This document shows, piece after piece, positions 22,421 through 29,158 of a DNA stretch of 41,879 bases (its first letter is position 1; each line of letters begins with the position of its first letter). The DNA comes from an uncultured Actinomycetes bacterium (lineage in GTDB: Bacteria > Actinomycetota > Actinomycetes > S36-B12 > UBA5976). The translations under genes and the position numbers were made by a program. A model generated the notes under the pieces. The model was given only the letters and a program-made list of their open reading frames with translations. It ran no database searches and was not told the origin of the DNA. The stretch covers positions 1 to 41,879 of the forward strand of contig CAITJH010000027.1 in the NCBI GenBank assembly GCA_903892635.1. Direction: 5' to 3'.

Positions 22421-22500
22421 GATGAAGAGTAAGCAGAACCTCTAAAAAGGCCCGTGTGCCACAATTTGTGGGCACTCGGGCCGTGTTCTGCGGCTCTTGC
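22421..22500 (-). repeat. 80-nt structured repeat, copy A (minus orientation)
   Basis: Copy A belongs to a four-member family that aligns without gaps over exactly 80 bases. Read on the minus strand it has three nested stems. Stem 1 is AAGA/TCTT (unit positions 3-6 with 73-76). Stem 2 is GCAGAAC/GTTCTGC (10-16 with 62-68; + strand 22433-22439 and 22485-22491). Stem 3 is a long hairpin GGCCCG/CGGGCC starting at 19 with 52 and extended inward by GTGCC/GGCAC. TTTTTAGA lies at 53-60. Its stem 1 and stem 2 differ from the other copies by compensatory changes. It points against all nearby genes. The rest of the 338-base gap 22388-22725 holds copy B, the hisE -10 box and nothing else recognisable. 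Confidence 0.88.
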
Positions 22501-22553
22501 ATCTCGGTCGTCGAATTGATCCAAGCCAAGGTCCACGGCGAACGTCCCCTGGC

Positions 22554-22633
22554 GCAAATGCCGCCGAACACGCGCGATGCGCAAATAAATTTTCGCGCAT
22601 CTTGCTTTTTAGAGGTTCGGCTCACATTTCGCC
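22554..22633 (+). repeat. 80-nt structured repeat, copy B (plus orientation)
   Basis: Copy B lies 53 bases after copy A in the opposite orientation, so their GCAAA ends face each other. Stem 1 is AAAT/ATTT, stem 2 is GCCGAAC/GTTCGGC (22563-22569 and 22615-22621), and stem 3 is GATGCGC/GCGCATC (22576-22582 and 22595-22601), reached through G19-C52 and C20-G51. The T-run is 22606-22610. By direct count it matches copy D at 68 of 80 positions. Its hairpin plus T-run is downstream of ribH and could also end rib transcription. Confidence 0.88.
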
Positions 22634-22713
22634 AGCGTCCGTTCTTCGAAGTGCTTTCGCCCTCGAACAGCAACGCATACGAGGTGTCGAAAATGGGCAT
22701 GCCTGAGAGCAAG

Positions 22714-22719
22714 TAGGCT
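22714..22719 (+). promoter_or_regulatory. Candidate -10 box for leaderless hisE transcription
   Basis: TAGGCT ends exactly six bases before the hisE ATG at 22726, and there is no ribosome binding site in the gap. This matches the pattern seen at rpe, pheS and argC. Confidence 0.5.
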
Positions 22720-22725
22720 TGTTGC

Positions 22726-22989
22726 ATGAAAACTTTCGACGAGCTGTTTGCTGAACTGTCAAGCAAAGTAGCTGCCGGCGCCACAGATTCGGGCACCGTG
22801 CAGGCTATTAATGCTGGCGTTCATCATGTGGGCAAGAAAGTTGTCGAAGAAGCAGCAGAGGCATGGATGGCTGCCGAACACGAATCCAAAGAGCGTGCTG
22901 CCGAAGAGATCTCACAGTTGTTGTACTGGACCCAGGCATTGATGCTCGCTGCTGATGTGTCTCTCGACGATGTGTACGGAGCGCTTTAG
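22726..22989 (+). CDS. hisE: Phosphoribosyl-ATP pyrophosphatase
   Basis: HisE carries out the second step of histidine synthesis, hydrolysing phosphoribosyl-ATP to phosphoribosyl-AMP. The 87-residue all-helical protein has the MazG-like metal-binding signature [16 protein letters not shown] near 38-53 and the EEISQLLYW helix near 60-68. It is a stand-alone HisE, not fused to HisI, as is usual in Actinobacteria. hisG follows after two bases, so the first two steps of the pathway are encoded together. The remaining his genes are outside the window. Confidence 0.94.
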   Translation: MKTFDELFAELSSKVAAGATDSGTVQAINAGVHHVGKKVVEEAAEAWMAAEHESKERAAEEISQLLYWTQALMLAADVSLDDVYGAL

Positions 22990-22991
22990 AT

Positions 22992-23837
22992 ATGTTGCGT
23001 GTAGCAATCCCGAATAAGGGACAACTTTCTGATCCAGCTCGTGACATGTTGCGCGAAGCCGGGTACGCGGCTGCAGCGAATGCCCGCGAACTTGTTGTGC
23101 AAGACCCTGAGAATGATGTTGAGTTCTTTTTCTTGCGTCCTCGTGACATTGCGATCTATGTAGGTCGCGGCACGATCGATATTGGGATCACGGGAACTGA
23201 CTTGCTCGCAGATTCTGGTGCGAAGGCCGAGACGATCATGAATCTCGGTTTTGCGCCATCGACATTTCGTCTTGCAGTACCGGTAGGTGCAGCAAAGGAT
23301 GTGTCCTTTGCTCAAGGCAAGCGCATTGCAACGTCGTATGCCGGCATTCTGCGCAAGTGGTTGGATGATCACAAGATTGATGCCGAAATTGTGAAGCTCG
23401 ATGGTGCTGTAGAAAACGCAGTTGCTCTTGGTGTCGCAGATTTAGTTGCTGATGTTGTTGCAACTGGTACTACATTGCGTCAGGCAGGACTTGAAATCGT
23501 TGGCGACCCAATTTTCACGAGCGAAGCATTGCTAGTTGCACGTCAAGACGCAGTGGATGATCCTCGTGTCACAGTTTTTACTCGACGGTTGCAAGGTGTG
23601 ATCACAGCGCGTGCCTACGTGCTCGTTGACTATGACATTCCCAATGACTTGATTGATCAAGCGTGTGCAATCACACCGGGAATTGAATCGCCGACTGTAT
23701 CGACGTTGCAGAACAGTGCCTGGTCCGCAGTTCGTGCCATGGTGCCTCGTAAGAATGTGCACACCATCATGGACGAGTTATACGATCTGGGCGCTCGAGG
23801 TGTTCTCGTTACTGACATTCATGCGTGCCGCCTCTAA
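22992..23837 (+). CDS. hisG: ATP phosphoribosyltransferase, long form
   Basis: HisG commits ATP and PRPP to histidine synthesis. At 281 residues it is the long form, with a catalytic domain (about 1-205) and a C-terminal ACT-like domain that normally senses histidine, so no HisZ partner is needed. The start MLRVAIPNKGQL and the GITGTDLLAD segment near 74-83 are typical. The PRPP-binding loop appears as DLVADVVATGTTLR near 149-162. It shares one base with the next gene. Confidence 0.95.
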   Translation: MLRVAIPNKGQLSDPARDMLREAGYAAAANARELVVQDPENDVEFFFLRPRDIAIYVGRGTIDIGITGTDLLADSGAKAETIMNLGFAPSTFRLAVPVGAAKDVSFAQGKRIATSYAGILRKWLDDHKIDAEIVKLDGAVENAVALGVADLVADVVATGTTLRQAGLEIVGDPIFTSEALLVARQDAVDDPRVTVFTRRLQGVITARAYVLVDYDIPNDLIDQACAITPGIESPTVSTLQNSAWSAVRAMVPRKNVHTIMDELYDLGARGVLVTDIHACRL

Positions 23838-24517
23838 TGAGTGATTTCACTGGGGCAGAAGTGCCTGATACTGACTTCGCAGACGATGATGGCTCGGCAA
23901 ATGCCGAATTGCGATCCGCGCTTGAAGGTTTCGAATCGAGCGCTTCAGCGGCTGATGCTCAATTGGTTTTGAATCTGTTAAAGGGTGAACGACTATTAGT
24001 GCCGGTAGTGGCCAATGTTGATTCGATGCAAGATGGTGTCGACAAAGATAGCCACATGACTTCGGTTGAGTACGTCAATCAAGATGGACGACGTGCACTT
24101 CTTGCTTTCACTGGTGTGGACTCTCTGAACGATTGGGACCCAGAGGCTCGACCAATCCCTCGCGCCGCACACGTTGTCGCGCAAAGTGTGCTTGAACAAG
24201 ATCTCGATGCACTTATTCTCGATTTACATGGTCCTCATACTTGTGTCATCGAAGGCCCGATGTTGGTTCGCCTTGCAATTTCAGCAAACCATCGTGAGTA
24301 CCTAGATGCTGCGCTCGAATCTGCATGCGATGCGATCGAAGAGCTCGAAGGTGTATTGGCTGCTGATTGGGAGACAAGTGCGGAAGAAATCGTCATTCTG
24401 CTCGAAGTCGAAACTGCCAGCCCGACGTTGGGTCACGACATTGCCCACATCCTTCAAGACCCCAATGTCGCAGTGGTTTTGGACCGTCCACTTCAGGTCG
24501 AAATCAAGCAGGTTTAG
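23837..24517 (+). CDS. SseB-family protein
   Basis: This 226-residue soluble protein has an SseB N-terminal-type domain. It starts around ELRSALEGFESSASAADAQL, continues through LLVPVVANVD and the strand LLAFTGVDSLNDWDP, and ends with a Leu-rich segment near residue 120. The second half (EELEGVLAADWETSAEEIVI and on) is less characteristic. There is no signal peptide or membrane segment. The start is ATG 23837, overlapping the hisG stop; an in-frame GTG at 23825 is less likely. Genes of this family often sit between hisG and infC in Actinobacteria. The cellular function is unknown to me. Confidence 0.75.
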   Translation: MSDFTGAEVPDTDFADDDGSANAELRSALEGFESSASAADAQLVLNLLKGERLLVPVVANVDSMQDGVDKDSHMTSVEYVNQDGRRALLAFTGVDSLNDWDPEARPIPRAAHVVAQSVLEQDLDALILDLHGPHTCVIEGPMLVRLAISANHREYLDAALESACDAIEELEGVLAADWETSAEEIVILLEVETASPTLGHDIAHILQDPNVAVVLDRPLQVEIKQV

Positions 24518-24556
24518 TTCGCGAATCAGGCCAAAACGGCTGGGGGCGAGACAACG

Positions 24557-24636
24557 GGAGAAATGTTAGCCGAACCTCTAAAAAGGCGATTGAGTCATAC
24601 TTTGTGGGCTTAATCGCCGCGTTCGGCGGCGTTTGC
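24557..24636 (-). repeat. 80-nt structured repeat, copy C (minus orientation)
   Basis: Copy C lies in the gap between the SseB-like gene and infC, 25 bases before the infC -35 box, and points against both genes. Read on the minus strand, stem 2 is GCCGAAC/GTTCGGC (24569-24575 and 24621-24627 on the + strand) and stem 3 is GGCGATT/AATCGCC (24585-24591 and 24612-24618). The T-run directly abuts the stem (AAAAA on +). Stem 1 pairs at three of four positions. Its apical loop shares GCCCACAAA with copy A. The remaining bases 24518-24556 show nothing recognisable. Confidence 0.88.
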
Positions 24637-24661
24637 TACCGCGCCAAGCCAAATGCGGATT

Positions 24662-24691
24662 TTGAGTGTTGGCACAGTTCTGGGCTAAAGT
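24662..24691 (+). promoter_or_regulatory. Candidate promoter of the infC-rpmI-rplT operon
   Basis: TTGAGT at 24662-24667 and TAAAGT at 24686-24691 are separated by 18 bases, a good match to the housekeeping sigma consensus. Transcription would start near 24698 and give a leader of about 150 bases. Confidence 0.6.
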
Positions 24692-24697
24692 AGGGGA

Positions 24698-24850
24698 ACG
24701 GTCCTTCTCAGGACCAGACAAGTGGACAGCGTCCCACCCGCATCGCCTGCTCTTAAGGGCGTCGGGTCGAGAAAGCCAGATCAGTCTGGCATGCGCAGTG
24801 ATGCGCGCTTCTTGGGTTGCTGCCTGCAAAGTACGACCACAGGAGGACCT
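24698..24850 (+). promoter_or_regulatory. Structured 5' leader of infC-rpmI-rplT
   Basis: The predicted leader contains a series of hairpins. They are GGTCCT/AGGACC (24700-24715), CCCG-CGCC paired with GGCG-CGGG (24737-24766), GCCAGA/TCTGGC with a TCAG loop (24775-24790), and TGCGCA/TGCGCG with a GTGA tetraloop (24792-24807). It ends in a strong AGGAGG ribosome binding site at 24841-24846. In other bacteria L20 or IF3 feeds back on this operon, and this leader may serve the same purpose. I cannot assign it to a named RNA family. Confidence 0.55.
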
Positions 24851-25441
24851 ATCAGTATCGAGCCCCGCATTAATGAGCGGATCCGTGTGCCTGAAGTTCG
24901 CCTTGTCGGACCTGCCGGTGAGCAGGTTGGCATCGTGAAAATCGACGACGCACTTCGAATGGCCCTAGAGGCCGATCTGGATCTCGTTGAGGTTGCACCC
25001 GAGGCTAAGCCTCCAGTGTGCAAGCTCATGGACTACGGCAAGTTTAAGTACGAAGCCGCAGTTAAGGCTCGCGAAGCGCGTAAGAACCAAGTCAACACAG
25101 TTATCAAGGAAATGAAACTGCGTCCAAAGATTGAGCAGCACGACTATGACACTAAAAAGGGTCACATCGAACGCTTCCTTTCTGCGGGTGACAAGGTCAA
25201 AGTCACGATCATGTTCCGTGGACGTGAACAATCTCGACCAGAACTTGGTTACCGATTGCTCCAGCGTCTGGCGCAGGACATTGGCGAATCAGCCATTGTC
25301 GAGTCTGCTCCAGTGCAGGACGGTCGCAACATGACCATGGTGCTTGCACCAGTTCGCGGAAAAGCTTCCGTGAAAAAGGCTGCAAAGCCTGCAAGTACCG
25401 AAGCTGTTTCTGAAGCACCTGCTGAAGAAGTAGTCGAATAG
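24851..25441 (+). CDS. infC: Translation initiation factor IF-3, likely AUC start codon
   Basis: IF-3 binds the 30S subunit and checks start-codon selection. The conserved N-terminus [17 protein letters not shown] is followed by the linker with [19 protein letters not shown] and the C-terminal domain [15 protein letters not shown]. No ATG, GTG or TTG exists near the conserved N-terminus in this frame. The frame upstream is open, but it would add leader sequence with no resemblance to IF-3. AGGAGG at 24841-24846 lies four bases before an in-frame ATC at 24851, which gives a 196-residue protein starting (M)SIEPRIN, in line with mycobacterial IF-3. A second ATC at 24857 is possible. Non-AUG starts are classic for infC (AUU in E. 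coli) and allow IF-3 to repress itself. Confidence 0.9.
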   Translation: MSIEPRINERIRVPEVRLVGPAGEQVGIVKIDDALRMALEADLDLVEVAPEAKPPVCKLMDYGKFKYEAAVKAREARKNQVNTVIKEMKLRPKIEQHDYDTKKGHIERFLSAGDKVKVTIMFRGREQSRPELGYRLLQRLAQDIGESAIVESAPVQDGRNMTMVLAPVRGKASVKKAAKPASTEAVSEAPAEEVVE

Positions 25442-25489
25442 AAAAAGGATTTCTTGCCCGGCTGGGTGAGAAGTAAGTAGGAGAAAACG

Positions 25490-25684
25490 ATGCCAAAGAA
25501 CAAGACCCACAGTGGCGCTAAGAAGCGCTTCCGCGTGACCGGCACCGGCAAGCTCATGAAAGAGCAAGCCAACAAGCGTCACCTATTGGAAAGCAAGTCC
25601 AGCAAGCGCACCCGCAAGCTTTCAGCTGACCAGGTGCTGTCCCCAGCCGATTCAAAGAAAGCTAACAAGCTTCTTGGCCGCTAG
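25490..25684 (+). CDS. rpmI: 50S ribosomal protein L35
   Basis: This 64-residue basic protein starts MPKNKTHSGAKKRF, the L35 signature, and is full length. The 48-base gap after infC contains an AGGAG ribosome binding site before the ATG. It is the second gene of the infC-rpmI-rplT operon, and its product is a large-subunit protein. Confidence 0.97.
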   Translation: MPKNKTHSGAKKRFRVTGTGKLMKEQANKRHLLESKSSKRTRKLSADQVLSPADSKKANKLLGR

Positions 25685-25715
25685 GTCAGACGCTTAACGA
25701 GATTTAGGAGAGAAC

Positions 25716-26093
25716 ATGGCACGCGTAAAACGCTCCGTGAATGCTAAGAAGAAGCGTCGTGAAGTACTTGAGCAAGCCAGCGGTTACCGCGGTCAGCGCT
25801 CACGTCTTTACCGTAAGGCGAAAGAGCAAGTTACACACTCGCTCGTTTACGCATACAACGACCGTCGCGAACGCAAGGGTGATTTCCGTAAGCTCTGGAT
25901 TCAGCGCATCAACGCTGCAGCTCGCGCAAACGGAATGACGTACAACCGCTTCATTCAGGGCCTCAAGGCTGCAGAAATCGAAGTTGATCGTCGCATGCTT
26001 GCTGAACTTGCAGTGAACGAACCAGCTGTATTTGCATCGTTAGTACAGCAGGCTGCTAAGGCTCTGCCTGCAGACGTTAACGCACCTAAGTAA
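25716..26093 (+). CDS. rplT: 50S ribosomal protein L20
   Basis: This 125-residue protein starts [19 protein letters not shown] and has the family core [20 protein letters not shown] near residues 60-79. L20 is needed early in large-subunit assembly and can act as a repressor of its own operon in other bacteria. An AGGAGAG ribosome binding site lies just before the ATG. rlmB follows 25 bases later. Confidence 0.97.
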   Translation: MARVKRSVNAKKKRREVLEQASGYRGQRSRLYRKAKEQVTHSLVYAYNDRRERKGDFRKLWIQRINAAARANGMTYNRFIQGLKAAEIEVDRRMLAELAVNEPAVFASLVQQAAKALPADVNAPK

Positions 26094-26118
26094 GACTGCA
26101 CGAGAAATTTAGCCACAC

Positions 26119-26910
26119 ATGGCTGAGATTCTTACGAACGTGCGCGCATCATCTGTGATGCGCGCACGTCGTCTTTTGCAAGGTAAATACCGGACTGAGG
26201 ACAACGCGTTCTTGGCCGAAGGACCGCAATCTGCCCGCGAAGCAGCGTTGTCGGGCGACGTCAAAGAACTTTTTATTACACCCGACTGTCGCGATCGTTA
26301 TCCAGAAATCGCAGCAGCCGTTGACGATTTTGGTGGGGTAGTTACTCCAAGTGATGAAGACGTCATCGCTTCGCTTTCCAGCTCCGTGACACCGCAAGGT
26401 GTTGTCGCAGTCGTTCGTTCGTCAGCACACACACTTGACAGTGTGCTCAAGCCGGGAGCGACACTTGTTGCTGCACTCGCGTATGTTCGTGACCCAGGCA
26501 ATGCCGGTTCTGTTATTCGAGTTGCCGATGCCGCTGGGGCAACTGGTGTGATCGCAAGCACTGAATCTGTTGATCTTCATAATCCAAAAGTTGTTCGTGC
26601 CTCTGCCGGTTCACTGTTTCACATTCCTGTTGTCGAAGAAATCGACATCACCGAAGCGATCGCACAAGCTCGTGCGCTCGGCATGCAAGTATTCGCAGCT
26701 GACGGAAGCGGCGAACCATTCACAACTGGCGTGGACTTGTCTTTACCAACTATGTGGGTGTTTGGTAATGAAGCATGGGGAGTGCCGCAAGAAGTTCTCG
26801 ACGCCGTTGATCGCGTCGTATCAATTCCGATCTATGGCCGAGCCGAATCACTCAACTTGGCAACAGCTGCAGCCGTTTGCCTCTATGCCTCAGCTCAAGC
26901 CCAGCAGTAA
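26119..26910 (+). CDS. TrmH/SpoU-family RNA 2'-O-methyltransferase
   Basis: This 263-residue SPOUT-type methyltransferase probably modifies rRNA. The N-terminal substrate-binding domain (about 1-100) is followed by the knotted catalytic domain with RDPGNAGSVIRVADAAGA near residues 123-140, FGNEAWGVP near 214-222 and SIPIYGRAESLNLATAAAV near 235-253, the three SpoU motifs. Its position after rplT is common, and pheS would normally come next, but two oxidoreductase genes intervene here. Which nucleotide it methylates cannot be read from the sequence, so I give no symbol. Confidence 0.9.
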   Translation: MAEILTNVRASSVMRARRLLQGKYRTEDNAFLAEGPQSAREAALSGDVKELFITPDCRDRYPEIAAAVDDFGGVVTPSDEDVIASLSSSVTPQGVVAVVRSSAHTLDSVLKPGATLVAALAYVRDPGNAGSVIRVADAAGATGVIASTESVDLHNPKVVRASAGSLFHIPVVEEIDITEAIAQARALGMQVFAADGSGEPFTTGVDLSLPTMWVFGNEAWGVPQEVLDAVDRVVSIPIYGRAESLNLATAAAVCLYASAQAQQ

Positions 26911-26953
26911 TTAGGTCGTTCGTAAATCTCGAATTGCCTTGCCGGTCTGGGGT

Positions 26954-27033
26954 GCAAACGCCGCCGAACCCGTTCGATGAGCAAATGAATTTTCGCTCAT
27001 CTCACTTTTTAGATGTTCGGCTCACGTTTCACC
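26954..27033 (+). repeat. 80-nt structured repeat, copy D (plus orientation)
   Basis: Copy D is the closest relative of copy B, with identical geometry. Stem 1 is AAAC/GTTT, stem 2 is GCCGAAC/GTTCGGC (26963-26969 and 27015-27021), and stem 3 is GATGAGC/GCTCATC (26976-26982 and 26995-27001). The T-run is 27006-27010. Compared with B, changes at unit positions 6 and 73, 20 and 51, and 27 and 44 all preserve pairing. It lies downstream of the rlmB-like gene and could end that operon. The remaining bases 26911-26953 and 27034-27136 hold no other feature except a TAGTGT hexamer at 27100-27105 that might be a -10 box. Confidence 0.88.
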
Positions 27034-27136
27034 CTCAGCCCGCCCCAGGACAGCTCGAAACGTACTCGGCGAGTGCGCGCGATGTTATGGCGCTGCAGGT
27101 AGTGTGAAAGTAATCGTTGGTATGAGGAGCAATACG

Positions 27137-28165
27137 TTGACGAAGCAGAACATTCGAGTGGGCCTACTTGCTTACGGAGCTATTGGCGATGAGCACAACA
27201 AAGCAGTCCAGTCAACCTCGTCAATGACTCTTGCTGCCGTGTGCGATCCGAATCCAGATCGATTGGCAGCTGCCCTGCTGTTGTCGCCGGATGCAAGAAC
27301 TTTTAGCGATGCGAACGAGATGCTCGACTCTGGAGAGATCGATCTTGTTGTCGTTTCCACGCCACCCAACAGTCACTACGACTGGGCCAAAAAGGCACTC
27401 ACTCGAGGATTGCACGTTGTTCTGGAAAAGCCAATGGCACTCACAACTGATGAGTGCGACGAATTGATGGCACTTGCGGCCGCATCTGACCTGACTTTGG
27501 TTGTCTACCAAAATCGGAGATACGACCAAGACTTTGTCACCATCAAATCGCTGATTGATAGCGGCGCGATTGGCGAAGTTTTTCATTACGAAAGTTTCGT
27601 TGGCGGTTATTCCAAGCCGTGTTCCTTTTGGCATTCTGACGCCGCCGTCTCTGGTGGCGCAATCTTTGACTGGGGCAGTCATTTCATTGATCAAATCTTG
27701 GCAATTGTCCCAGCTCAAGTTGCTCATGTGAGTGGACTTAATCAAAAGCGCGTCTGGGATCATGTCACTAATGCAGATCATGCTCAAGTGACAATCACTT
27801 TCAAGGACGCAAGCCAAGCTTCCTTCACGAACTCGGATTTGGCAGCAGCTCGAAAGCCCAAGTATTTCATTCTGGGGACTCAAGGTGCGATTGTGGGAAA
27901 TTGGGATCCAGCAGCAGGTGATTCAGTTGCTGATCTTCCAGCGATTATCACAGTGAATCGTGTTGATGGTTCGAGTGAAATTATCGAGCCTGTTCAGGTT
28001 GCCCCATTTGCTTTTCACCAATCGCTTGCTCAATTTCTTGAGCGCGGTACCGAGATGTCAGTTGTGGCAAGTCAATCCCGCGATGTAGTGGCCATCATGC
28101 AAGCCGCAGAAGAATCAGCTCTTGCAAATGGCATGCCGATTGTGCCTGAGCTACTGCGCTCATGA
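27137..28165 (+). CDS. Gfo/Idh/MocA-family oxidoreductase (first of pair)
   Basis: This is a 342-residue NAD(P)-dependent sugar or polyol dehydrogenase of the Gfo/Idh/MocA family. The N-terminal Rossmann fold starts IRVGLLAYGAIGDEH. The catalytic Lys lies in LEKPMALTTDE, and the C-terminal barrel has GGAIFDWGSHFIDQI, which carries the catalytic His. I chose TTG 27137 because GAGGAG at 27124-27129 sits seven bases before it and the fold begins at once; ATG 27122 and GTG 27104 are alternatives. It overlaps the next family member by four bases. The substrate is unknown. It interrupts the usual rplT-rlmB to pheS order. Confidence 0.88.
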   Translation: MTKQNIRVGLLAYGAIGDEHNKAVQSTSSMTLAAVCDPNPDRLAAALLLSPDARTFSDANEMLDSGEIDLVVVSTPPNSHYDWAKKALTRGLHVVLEKPMALTTDECDELMALAAASDLTLVVYQNRRYDQDFVTIKSLIDSGAIGEVFHYESFVGGYSKPCSFWHSDAAVSGGAIFDWGSHFIDQILAIVPAQVAHVSGLNQKRVWDHVTNADHAQVTITFKDASQASFTNSDLAAARKPKYFILGTQGAIVGNWDPAAGDSVADLPAIITVNRVDGSSEIIEPVQVAPFAFHQSLAQFLERGTEMSVVASQSRDVVAIMQAAEESALANGMPIVPELLRS

Positions 28166-29103
28166 CTATTAACTGGGGTTTTGTTGGTGCTAGCTGGGTG
28201 GCTGGCAAGGGAATGGCCCCAGCCGTTCGTGCAGCTTCGAACGCGAAACTATTTGCGGTCGCTAGTCGAGATGCGGATCGATCTGCAGCGCTAGAGCCAG
28301 AGCGCGTCCACGCAACTTATGATGATTTGATTTTAGATCCGGACGTAGATGCGGTGTACATCTCGTTGGCCAATCACCTTCATTGCGAGTGGGCGGTTCG
28401 AGCACTTAATGCTGGCAAACATGTCTTATGCGAAAAGCCTTTAGCAACATCAAGCGATGAGGCGCGTCAAATGATCAACGCCGCATCTGACAACGATCGA
28501 TTGCTCGTCGAGGCCGTTTGGTCGCGATGGCATCCGCGATTTGCTCGAACCGTGGAATTGGTTCGATCGGGGAGCTTCGGTCAGATCCAATCAATATCGT
28601 CTGAGTTCACATTTACCGGAAATTTCGATAACAACTATCGCCTCTCTCCAACTCTTGGTGGCGGCAGTTTGTTAGATGTTGGTCCGTATCAGGTACATGC
28701 CTGGGTTGCCTTGATCAAAGAGATCTCGGACATTAGCATTGTTGACTTTAAGCGATCAGTAGGCCCAACTGGAGTTGATTTAACGACGAAGTTCTCTGGC
28801 ACTCTCAATTCCACAATTGACGTGTCTTCCGTGACGTCATTCGAAATGGCTGAGAAGCAAAGTCTCACTATTGCCGGCGATGCAGGAGTTATTGAATTTT
28901 TAGAGGGCCAAGCTTTTACCTCGTGGAATGAAGCAAGTTCACTTCGCATCGGAGACGTTGTTGAGCATTTCGAAGCCGTGGATCCATTCACTGTGATGAT
29001 TCAGAGCATGGGAGAGCGGATTGCAGGTGGAGACGCTTGGCTACCAAGTAATCGTGAGTCACTTCGCGTCATGGAAATCTTGGAACAAGTCAAGGCTCAC
29101 TAA
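28162..29103 (+). CDS. Gfo/Idh/MocA-family oxidoreductase (second of pair)
   Basis: This second dehydrogenase of the same family has 313 residues and starts INWGFVGASWVAGKGM. It has the catalytic CEKPLATSSDE motif near residues 92-102 and GGGSLLDVGPYQVHAW near 170-185, a pattern close to dihydrodiol dehydrogenase and glucose-fructose oxidoreductase relatives. It differs clearly from its neighbour, so this is not a recent tandem duplication. The ATGA overlap suggests that both proteins act on the same pathway, for example successive steps on a sugar or inositol derivative. That is inference; no transporter or kinase lies nearby to name the substrate. Confidence 0.87.
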   Translation: MTINWGFVGASWVAGKGMAPAVRAASNAKLFAVASRDADRSAALEPERVHATYDDLILDPDVDAVYISLANHLHCEWAVRALNAGKHVLCEKPLATSSDEARQMINAASDNDRLLVEAVWSRWHPRFARTVELVRSGSFGQIQSISSEFTFTGNFDNNYRLSPTLGGGSLLDVGPYQVHAWVALIKEISDISIVDFKRSVGPTGVDLTTKFSGTLNSTIDVSSVTSFEMAEKQSLTIAGDAGVIEFLEGQAFTSWNEASSLRIGDVVEHFEAVDPFTVMIQSMGERIAGGDAWLPSNRESLRVMEILEQVKAH

Positions 29104-29152
29104 TTCTCGGGTGGCACGAGCGCAGCCAACGGGAGTGAGACTCGCAAACCAC

Positions 29153-29158
29153 TAAGAT
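29153..29158 (+). promoter_or_regulatory. Candidate -10 box for leaderless pheS transcription
   Basis: TAAGAT ends exactly six bases before the pheS ATG at 29165, with no ribosome binding site. A start at the ATG leaves no room for a T-box or leader-peptide attenuator. Confidence 0.5.

Noticed and set aside
22421-22633. CRISPR array
   Set aside because: There are only two inverted copies here, no regular direct repeats with spacers, and no cas genes.
22456-22716. An 86-codon open frame between ribH and hisE whose peptide resembles part of another open frame at 26877-27107
   Set aside because: The similarity is confined to repeat copies B and D and reflects DNA-level conservation. The reverse-strand frame shared by B and C is stopped in D, the changes favour base pairing rather than codons, and no ribosome binding site is present.
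24367-24693. Long open frame running from the SseB-like gene through repeat copy C
   Set aside because: It overlaps the real gene in another frame and only stays open through the repeat. It has no recognisable domain or start signal.
24722-24850. N-terminal extension of infC through the leader
   Set aside because: The frame is open only by chance. The added residues match no IF-3 feature, and the region forms a series of hairpins instead.
22421-27033. Integron attC sites as an explanation for the repeats
   Set aside because: The AAC/GTT arms and variable inner hairpin look superficially like attC, but the arms GCCGAAC/GTTCGGC break the RYYYAAC/GTTRRRY rule. The flanking genes are core genes, orientation is mixed, and no integrase is in the window. 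It remains worth a direct test with an attC model.
28897-28905. TTTTTAGAG inside the second Gfo/Idh/MocA gene, as a fifth repeat copy
   Set aside because: No GCCGAAC or GTTCGGC arms flank it and it is normal coding sequence, so the match is chance.
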